Part shown: positions 58,682 through 64,000 of the stretch, in pieces
Position numbering within the stretch: the first letter of the stretch is position 1
Layout: the number at the start of each line of letters is the position of its first letter
DNA from: Paenibacillus chondroitinus NBRC 15376
GTDB taxonomy: Bacteria > Bacillota > Bacilli > Paenibacillales > NBRC-103111
Direction of reading: 5' to 3'
NCBI RefSeq assembly: GCF_004000765.1
Contig: NZ_BILW01000036.1
Coordinates: forward strand, 1 to 64,000
Length of the DNA stretch: 64,000 nt
Notes under the pieces: model-generated
What the model saw: the letters and a program-made list of their open reading frames with translations, nothing else
Database searches by the model: none
What the model was told of the DNA's origin: nothing
Program-made: the position numbers and the translations under genes

Positions 58682-59311
58682 ATGTTTAAAAAATTGATGT
58701 TAAACGCAAGTATCCTGCTGGTCGGTTCCATGCTGCTAATCGCTGGCGTCGCCAGCGCTCACGTAACGGTTTATCCGAAAGAAGCTACACAAGGCAGCTA
58801 CGAGATGTTTACGGTTCGTGTCCCATCCGAGAAAGATATTCCTACCGTAAAAGTGGAAGTGAAGTTCCCGATGGACTCCGTTGCCGTTTCCCGTTTTGAG
58901 CCAAAAGCCGGCTGGACATACGAAGTCGCCAAAGATTCCGCTGGTAAAATTACCGGCGTTACCTGGAAAGCAAGCGGAGACGGACTCGCGAGCACGGAGT
59001 TCGGCGATTTTAATATGCAGGGTAAAGTAGCGGACGCTGCTACTCAAATCGTTTGGAAAGCTTACCAAACCTACAAAGACGGCAGCGTCGTGGAATGGGT
59101 CGGCGCAGACGGCTCAGACAAGCCTGCTTCCGTTACGACGGTAAAGGCCAAAGCCGGCGCTGTCACGGACAGCCATGGGAACGTCGTTGCTGGCCAAGCT
59201 GCTGCTGAAAGCGGGAGTTCCAGCTCCAAAACACCTCTCTACCTTTCCATTGCAGCTGTTGTGCTTGGGGCATTATCCTTGATCGTTTCGTTCACAAGAA
59301 AACGCCGCTAA
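58682..59311 (+). CDS. ycnI: YcnI-family copper protein (DUF1775)
   Basis: The protein has 209 residues: a signal peptide ending before AHVTVYPKEA, so the mature protein begins with the copper-binding His of DUF1775, then a beta-sandwich domain to about 135, a linker, and a C-terminal membrane anchor (LSIAAVVLGALSLIV) with RKRR tail. In Bacillus ycnI stands beside ycnJ; here it is 17 kb away next to a two-component system. Confidence 0.86.
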   Translation: MFKKLMLNASILLVGSMLLIAGVASAHVTVYPKEATQGSYEMFTVRVPSEKDIPTVKVEVKFPMDSVAVSRFEPKAGWTYEVAKDSAGKITGVTWKASGDGLASTEFGDFNMQGKVADAATQIVWKAYQTYKDGSVVEWVGADGSDKPASVTTVKAKAGAVTDSHGNVVAGQAAAESGSSSSKTPLYLSIAAVVLGALSLIVSFTRKRR

Positions 59312-59324
59312 CCCGGCTATAACA

Positions 59325-59372
59325 AAAGGCCTTGAGTTCTCCGTCAGGATTGACGCTGAACTCAAGGCCTTT
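59325..59372. terminator. Bidirectional terminator between ycnI and folA
   Basis: A 15-base perfect stem, AAAGGCCTTGAGTTC with GAACTCAAGGCCTTT, has T-rich flanks on both sides. Confidence 0.88.
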
Positions 59373-59373
59373 C

Positions 59374-59856
59374 TTATGCTCTTTGATAAATCCGGAAGTA
59401 ATACTCGTACGGATTTTTCTCGTTCCGTTCCCCTTGTTCACTTGAGACCAAGGTCCACTCAGACAAGTCCAACTCCGACATGTACGTGTCCGCTTCAAAC
59501 TCGTGCTCGATGAATGTTATGTACATCCGATCAACCTTTTCTGCGAACAGACGAAATATTTCCGCGCCGCCGATGACGAAAAGCTCTTGATCTTTGAACG
59601 CTTGAACGGCTTCATCGACGGAGTGAATGACCTCGCAGCCCTCCGCCCGAAACTCCGTATTCTGCGTAAGAATCACATTGCGTCTGCCTGGCAGCGGCCT
59701 TCCGATGGATTCGTACGTCTTGCGCCCCATTAGAATCGGATGACCCATCGTCACAGATTTAAAAAATTTCAGATCACCTGGCAAGTGCCAAGGTAATGTA
59801 TTGTTCACACCAATGGCCCGGTTGCGGTCCATGGCAAAAATAAATGAAATACTCAT
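59374..59856 (-). CDS. folA: Dihydrofolate reductase
   Basis: This 160-residue enzyme reduces dihydrofolate with NADPH. It starts SFIFAMDRNRAIGVNNTLPWHLPGDLKFFK with the catalytic acidic residue in LPGDL, and has MGRKTYESIGRPLPGR and VIGGAEIF. The gene is 30 bases after thyA and regenerates the folate that thymidylate synthase oxidises. The two form one operon. Confidence 0.94.
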   Translation of the reverse strand: MSISFIFAMDRNRAIGVNNTLPWHLPGDLKFFKSVTMGHPILMGRKTYESIGRPLPGRRNVILTQNTEFRAEGCEVIHSVDEAVQAFKDQELFVIGGAEIFRLFAEKVDRMYITFIEHEFEADTYMSELDLSEWTLVSSEQGERNEKNPYEYYFRIYQRA

Positions 59857-59886
59857 AGCTGGTGCAAACCTCCTTTCGTAACACGT

Positions 59887-60831
59887 CTATACCGCTACTG
59901 GCGCTTTAATCGTTGGATGCGGATTGTATCCGATCAACTCGATGTCGCTGACATCGAAATCGAACAGCGATGCCACATTTTGATTCAGCTTCAGCGTTGG
60001 CAATTCCTTCGGTTCACGGCTCAGAAGCGTATGAATCTGATCAATATGATTCGTGTAAATATGAGCATCGCCAATGGTATGGACGAACTCCCCTACGCCT
60101 AGTCCGCACTCCTGTGCGATTAGGTGCGTAAGCAGCGCGTAGCCGGCAATGTTAAAAGGAACGCCCAGGAACGTGTCGGCACTGCGCTGATATAACTGGC
60201 AGCTCAGCTTGCCACCAGCCACGTAAAACTGGAACATCGTATGACACGGCGGCAGCGCCATGCTCGGTACATCCTCAGGATTCCATGCGGAGACGATAAG
60301 TCTGCGGGAATCCGGGTTCGTTTTGATCATATGGATGACCTCTTTGAGCTGATCGATCGTTCCGCCCTGCGTTGTCGTCCAGTCTCTCCACTGCTTGCCG
60401 TACACATCTCCGAGCTCGCCGTATTGCTTTGCAAATGCCTCGTCAGTCAGTACCTTATCTACGAAACTCGCCATTTGCTCGTCATACTGAACCTTGAATG
60501 CTTCATCCTGCTGAGAGCGCAGCCCAAAATTCGTCATATCGGGTCCTGTATAATCTGCGCTTTCAACCCACTTTTTAAAAGCCCATTCATTCCAAATATG
60601 ATTGTTATGCTGCAGCAGATAGCGAATATTCGTATCTCCTTTAATAAACCAGAGCATTTCACTGGCGATTAACCGAAATGGCACTCTTTTCGTCGTTACA
60701 AGGGGGAATCCCTCCGAAAGGTCAAAACGCATCTGCCTCCCAAATACGGACAACGTCCCCGTCCCTGTTCGGTCTTCCTTTTTAGTCCCGTTTGCCAATA
60801 TATCTTGTAGCAATTCCTGATAGGCTTTCAA
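59887..60831 (-). CDS. thyA: Thymidylate synthase ThyA
   Basis: This 314-residue enzyme makes dTMP from dUMP. The nucleophile Cys196 lies in ALPPCHTMFQFYV; DSRRLIVSAWNP and QRSADTFLGVPFNIA are present. It is of the longer type with an insertion at about 90-140, as in Lactobacillus. The start is a TTG at 60831, ten bases after GGAGG. It is followed by folA. Confidence 0.94.
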   Translation of the reverse strand: MKAYQELLQDILANGTKKEDRTGTGTLSVFGRQMRFDLSEGFPLVTTKRVPFRLIASEMLWFIKGDTNIRYLLQHNNHIWNEWAFKKWVESADYTGPDMTNFGLRSQQDEAFKVQYDEQMASFVDKVLTDEAFAKQYGELGDVYGKQWRDWTTTQGGTIDQLKEVIHMIKTNPDSRRLIVSAWNPEDVPSMALPPCHTMFQFYVAGGKLSCQLYQRSADTFLGVPFNIAGYALLTHLIAQECGLGVGEFVHTIGDAHIYTNHIDQIHTLLSREPKELPTLKLNQNVASLFDFDVSDIELIGYNPHPTIKAPVAV

Positions 60832-60988
60832 AGCTAACGAACCTCCATCCTATAATAAAAGGCATATCCATCTATTTTACCATTCCTGTCCCCTCAGTGG
60901 TATCTGTAAGTGCGGACAATTTCTCCACGAAATCCCAATCTCTCAGAGATGCATTTTTGCGGCAGTTATGGTACTATTTGCTCCTAGA

Positions 60989-61073
60989 AGAGGTTCGCAA
61001 ACTCCCTCTATGATAAAAACTTCCATCGCAGTCATTCGAAGCTGAGCGACCGCGTTCAGAGGTTGTTTTTATC
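60989..61073 (+). promoter_or_regulatory. preQ1-I riboswitch before queF
   Basis: AGAGGTTCGC (60989-60998) followed by CTCCCTCT and then ATAAAAAC (to 61020) matches the preQ1 class I aptamer. Downstream CTGAGCG/CGTTCAG (61042-61059) forms a stem followed by GTTTTT, a likely terminator. GATAAAAAC (61012-61020) can pair with GTTTTTATC (61065-61073) as an alternative fold. Confidence 0.87.
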
Positions 61074-61157
61074 GCCAATAAGAATTTGTTCTATTTGAGC
61101 TCAACGGAACTTTTTAAATTCTTATGTGGTAAAAAAACTATGAAAAGAGGATTCATC

Positions 61158-61658
61158 ATGTCTGCAGGTAGAAGCAATGAAGATTTAAAAGAGATCACCC
61201 TCCTCGGAAATCAAGGAACGAAGTATGTGTTCAACTATGATCCGACGGTGCTGGAAGCATTCGATAACAAACATCCGAACCGGGATTATTTCGTCAAATT
61301 TAATTTCCCTGAGTTCACGAGCCTTTGTCCCGTCACTGGACAGCCGGATTTCGCAACCCTCTACATTTCCTATATTCCGAATATCAAAATGGTAGAGAGC
61401 AAGTCCCTTAAGCTGTACATGTTCAGCTTCCGCAACCACGGCGATTTCCACGAGGACTGCGTTAACATTATCATGGATGATTTGATCAAGCTTATGGAGC
61501 CTCGTTATATTGAGGTTTGGGGAAAATTCACTCCGCGCGGCGGCATTTCGATCGATCCGTATTGCAACTGGGGGCAGCCCGGTACGAAGTTTGAAGCGAT
61601 GGCCGAGCACCGGTTGATGAACCACGATATGTATCCGGAAAAAATCGATAATCGTTAA
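61158..61658 (+). CDS. queF: NADPH-dependent 7-cyano-7-deazaguanine reductase QueF
   Basis: This 166-residue short-type QueF reduces preQ0 to preQ1 in queuosine synthesis. The thioimide-forming Cys57 is in FTSLCPVTGQPDF; ESKSLKLYMFSFRNHGDFHE is the family motif. ATG at 61158 follows AGAGGA. A preQ1 riboswitch controls it. Its stop overlaps the stop of the convergent kinase gene (shared TTAA at 61655-61658). Confidence 0.94.
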   Translation: MSAGRSNEDLKEITLLGNQGTKYVFNYDPTVLEAFDNKHPNRDYFVKFNFPEFTSLCPVTGQPDFATLYISYIPNIKMVESKSLKLYMFSFRNHGDFHEDCVNIIMDDLIKLMEPRYIEVWGKFTPRGGISIDPYCNWGQPGTKFEAMAEHRLMNHDMYPEKIDNR

Positions 61659-62902
61659 TTTTGCTGCAGGGGTAAGGTAATTGTTACTGTCGTACCTACG
61701 CCTTCTTCACTCTCATAAACAATTTTGCCGTTCATCGTCTCGATGATTCGGATGGTAACAGCTGTCCCAAGTCCCGTCCCTACATCCTTCGTGGAATAAA
61801 AAAGATGGCCGATGCGGGACAGCTGATCTTTGCTCATTCCTCTGCCGTTATCGTAAATGCTGATCTGCACTTCACCAACCATCCCCGTCAAACATACCTT
61901 CACTTCACCATTCGCCTGTGTAGCTTCAATCGCGTTTTTAATCACATTCACCAGCGCTTGCTGCAATTGCCCCCTATCGGAATGAATATAGATGTGCTCG
62001 TCGACATGACAAGTAAGCTCTACGCCATTTTTCATCGCCATCGGTGTTAGCAAGATCAGGATATTCGTTAGCACATCCGAGAAAGAAAAGGATTCCAACT
62101 TCGTTAGCTTAGGTTTGGAGAAATTTAAATAATCACTGATAATCGTCTCGGCCCGCTCCAGCTCCTCCAAGGCAATGGTCAGGTACTGTTGATTTTTGCC
62201 TAGTTCGCTTGGGCGCATGAGCTGGAGAAATCCTTTTACAACCGTTAGTGGATTACGAACCTCATGAGCGATAGAAGCAGCAAGTTCACCTAAGGTTTTC
62301 ATTTTTTCAGCTTTTTGGATTTCCGCTTTCATTTTCGCATGTTCTTCATTCAGTTCCAGCAGCATCGTGGAGAACCAAGTTCCCAAAATCGTGAGGATTC
62401 CGAATGCAGTGATGGCGGGAATCATTCGATAATCCAGAGGTTCGCCGGAAAACAATGAATACGAAATTAATATCATGAGCATGACAAGCAGCGGTCCCAG
62501 GGCAACCACAATAGTAGCCTTAATCCGCGAGTTCCCTGTCAAAGCATTAACTTTGAACGAAGCAAGCAAGGGAATCATGAACGCAATCGTCATACTAATA
62601 TATCCAAACAAAAGCGCATCGCCACCAAGGTAAGTACGCGTCATAATGATCATCACATAGTTGATAAAGCCTGCTTTCCGTCCCATGTACACAGTTGCGA
62701 TGACCATAGGAACGTAGCGCAAATCCCAAAATAAGTTAAGATCTTCATAAGAAAAAAGCAGACAAAGCGAGGATGCCATTCCATACAACAGCCCCATCAC
62801 AATGGGAGATTTTGCGTAACTCCAACGTTCGCCAAAAACGCTCTGCAATAAAACAGGAGCAAGGACAATCAGGATGTTCAGAAATAATTTCTCTAGTAAC
62901 AT
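61655..62902 (-). CDS. KinB-like membrane sensor histidine kinase
   Basis: This protein of about 415 residues has a 5TM sensor domain of the LytS/KinB type (about 1-180), a HisKA domain with His213 in ASIAHEVRNPLTVVKGF, N-box QALVNVIKNAIEA and G-boxes DNGRGM and GTGLG. This layout is that of KinB, a kinase of the sporulation phosphorelay; that role is inferred. ATG at 62902 follows GGAGGAG. No response regulator is adjacent. Confidence 0.85.
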   Translation of the reverse strand: MLLEKLFLNILIVLAPVLLQSVFGERWSYAKSPIVMGLLYGMASSLCLLFSYEDLNLFWDLRYVPMVIATVYMGRKAGFINYVMIIMTRTYLGGDALLFGYISMTIAFMIPLLASFKVNALTGNSRIKATIVVALGPLLVMLMILISYSLFSGEPLDYRMIPAITAFGILTILGTWFSTMLLELNEEHAKMKAEIQKAEKMKTLGELAASIAHEVRNPLTVVKGFLQLMRPSELGKNQQYLTIALEELERAETIISDYLNFSKPKLTKLESFSFSDVLTNILILLTPMAMKNGVELTCHVDEHIYIHSDRGQLQQALVNVIKNAIEATQANGEVKVCLTGMVGEVQISIYDNGRGMSKDQLSRIGHLFYSTKDVGTGLGTAVTIRIIETMNGKIVYESEEGVGTTVTITLPLQQN

Positions 62903-63013
62903 AGCTCCTCCTACACCTACAGCCACTCAAATTCTTATCCCTTGTAACTTCTGCAAAAACCAGGATATTCCCTTTTTTAACCATTGGATTTTTCTGGATA
63001 ACTGCCATAAAAT

Positions 63014-63059
63014 AAAAAAACTATGACGGAAGCACCTCATTCGAAGCCTTCAGTCATAG
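63014..63059 (-). terminator. Terminator of the SLH protein gene
   Basis: CTATGAC (63021-63027) and GTCATAG (63053-63059) form the base of a longer imperfect stem, with seven A on the plus strand giving a minus-strand U-run. Confidence 0.8.
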
Positions 63060-63075
63060 CTTATTTAACTTTGCG

Positions 63076-64000
63076 TTAATTTGTAAAAGTCAATATTTGC
63101 AGCAACCGAAGCAGCATGACAGCGCTTTGTGCCCGTGTAGCTTCCTTATCGGGGTCAAATGAAGATGAGCTTGTGCCTTCCATTAGCTTTAACTTGCCAA
63201 GGTGATCAATCGCCTCTTGCGACCATGGCTGAATTTGCTTTTGATCCTCATAGGAAGGCGCCTCCCCTTGAACTTTCTGCTCATTATACCCCGCTGCCAG
63301 TAAAGCGCGACTCATCATAACCGCCATTTCCTGGCGGGTAATCGTTTGTTCCGGACGGAACGTCCCATCCTCGTAGCCAGTAATAATGCCTGCTTTCACA
63401 GCGGCGTTTACAGCATTGTTGTACCATTCTTTAGTATTCATGTCTTTAAAAGAGGCGTCATCACCCGAGGACTTGATGCCCAGTGTCCGTACGATCATTG
63501 CTGCTAGTTCTGCGCGGGTAACGGGTTGATCCGGACGGAATTCCTCTTTGGAAATGCCTTGGACGAGCCATTTGTTGGCCATTTGCTCAATTTCGTTTTT
63601 CGCCCAGTGTGTGGCTGTATCCCCAAACGAAACCTGATTTTCGATCAGCATAAACGTGCCGTTACCACGACCATAAATCGTAACTTCCCCTGCTTGAACG
63701 GTAAAAGGAACCGGCTCATAGCTGACATTGCCATTGGCATCTTGTACAACCCTGACGGCAGCCAAGTTACGCTCAGTAAGCGTTCCATTCCCTACTTTTA
63801 GCGTATATGGCACATACTGATTGAAGTCATGGATGTCCACGGATTGGCCATCGTTCAGAACTGCCTTCATGGAGAAATCCATCGAAGTTACGACCTGGAG
63901 TCCGGCAGCTTGGGCTTGTGCCGAAGCGGAAGCATTTGTCTTGATAGCAACCTCAAGCGTCGCGAATTGCTCTGAAATTAGCTGCTTTACAGGAAGCTTG
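63076..64000 (-). CDS. SLH-domain cell-surface protein, N-terminal part missing
   Basis: The frame is open to the right edge, so only about 307 C-terminal residues are visible. Three SLH domains make up the last 180 residues: FGDTATHWAKNEIEQM...TRAELAAMI, FKDMNTKEWYNNAV...TRQEMAVMM, YEDQ...WSQEAIDHL...TRAQSAVML. These bind pyruvylated wall polymer and anchor the protein to the cell wall. The part before (Asp/Asn-rich, GNGTLTERNLAAVRVVQDANG) is beta-rich. The third SLH copy is the least conserved. Confidence 0.88.
   Translation of the reverse strand, partial: KLPVKQLISEQFATLEVAIKTNASASAQAQAAGLQVVTSMDFSMKAVLNDGQSVDIHDFNQYVPYTLKVGNGTLTERNLAAVRVVQDANGNVSYEPVPFTVQAGEVTIYGRGNGTFMLIENQVSFGDTATHWAKNEIEQMANKWLVQGISKEEFRPDQPVTRAELAAMIVRTLGIKSSGDDASFKDMNTKEWYNNAVNAAVKAGIITGYEDGTFRPEQTITRQEMAVMMSRALLAAGYNEQKVQGEAPSYEDQKQIQPWSQEAIDHLGKLKLMEGTSSSSFDPDKEATRAQSAVMLLRLLQILTFTN

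Overview
This window looks like a chromosomal segment of a Paenibacillus-type member of the Bacillales. That rests on strong AGGAGG-type ribosome sites, frequent GTG and TTG starts, long leftward operons, and typical Firmicute genes (mutS2, a Spo0E-like protein, a KinB-like kinase, an AlaR/AlaT pair, a T-box before pheST, S-layer SLH domains). No rRNA, tRNA, insertion sequence, prophage or CRISPR array was seen. Genus is inferred from gene content only. Both edges cut through genes.

Left part (1-31 kb, almost all on the minus strand): a truncated winged-helix protein with a nuclease-like domain; two tandem DGQHR (DndB-like) proteins; an aminotransferase, a site-2-type protease and a YusI-like protein. 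Next comes a cobalamin operon under a B12 riboswitch (btuFCD, cobT, cobU, cbiB, cobS, cobD, cobQ, pduO, and an rluA-type gene coupled to its end). After that follow a lipoprotein, a Spo0E-like protein, alaT/alaR, cysK, an MFS transporter, and an envelope-stress group (pspA behind a sigma-W-like promoter, a DUF350 protein, a 27-residue membrane peptide, a zinc-ribbon protein). Then mutS2, a holin-like membrane protein, a CuA-like cupredoxin lipoprotein, cvpA, and a zapA gene with a giant glutamine-rich coiled coil.

Middle part (31-52 kb): pheST behind a T-box leader; a marR-MFS efflux operon with an operator palindrome; an aldo/keto reductase and glutaminase; ycnJ-type copper gene, DUF2203 and nikR; two signalling proteins (a REC/GGDEF hybrid and a single-domain REC). 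A gene-poor stretch at about 45.6-46.5 kb holds two micro-ORFs with their own promoters and ribosome sites, plus a family of short inverted repeats. The 5-oxoprolinase genes pxpA, pxpC, pxpB follow, coupled to an alpha/beta hydrolase, and then a cytoplasmic 5'-nucleotidase.

Right part (52-64 kb): a phosphonate/phosphite-type ABC transporter split between strands (phnD on plus behind PhoP-like repeats; phnC and a fused double PhnE on minus); a NiCoT nickel transporter with a NikR-type operator; a two-component system beside ycnI; folA and thyA; queF behind a preQ1-I riboswitch; a KinB-like kinase; and the C-terminal end of an SLH protein running off the right edge.

The strongest leads are the expanded ZapA, the orphan DGQHR pair, the two AEVI-containing micro-ORFs, the sigma-W/PspA/DUF350 group, and the linked nikR/NikR-box/nickel transporter circuit.
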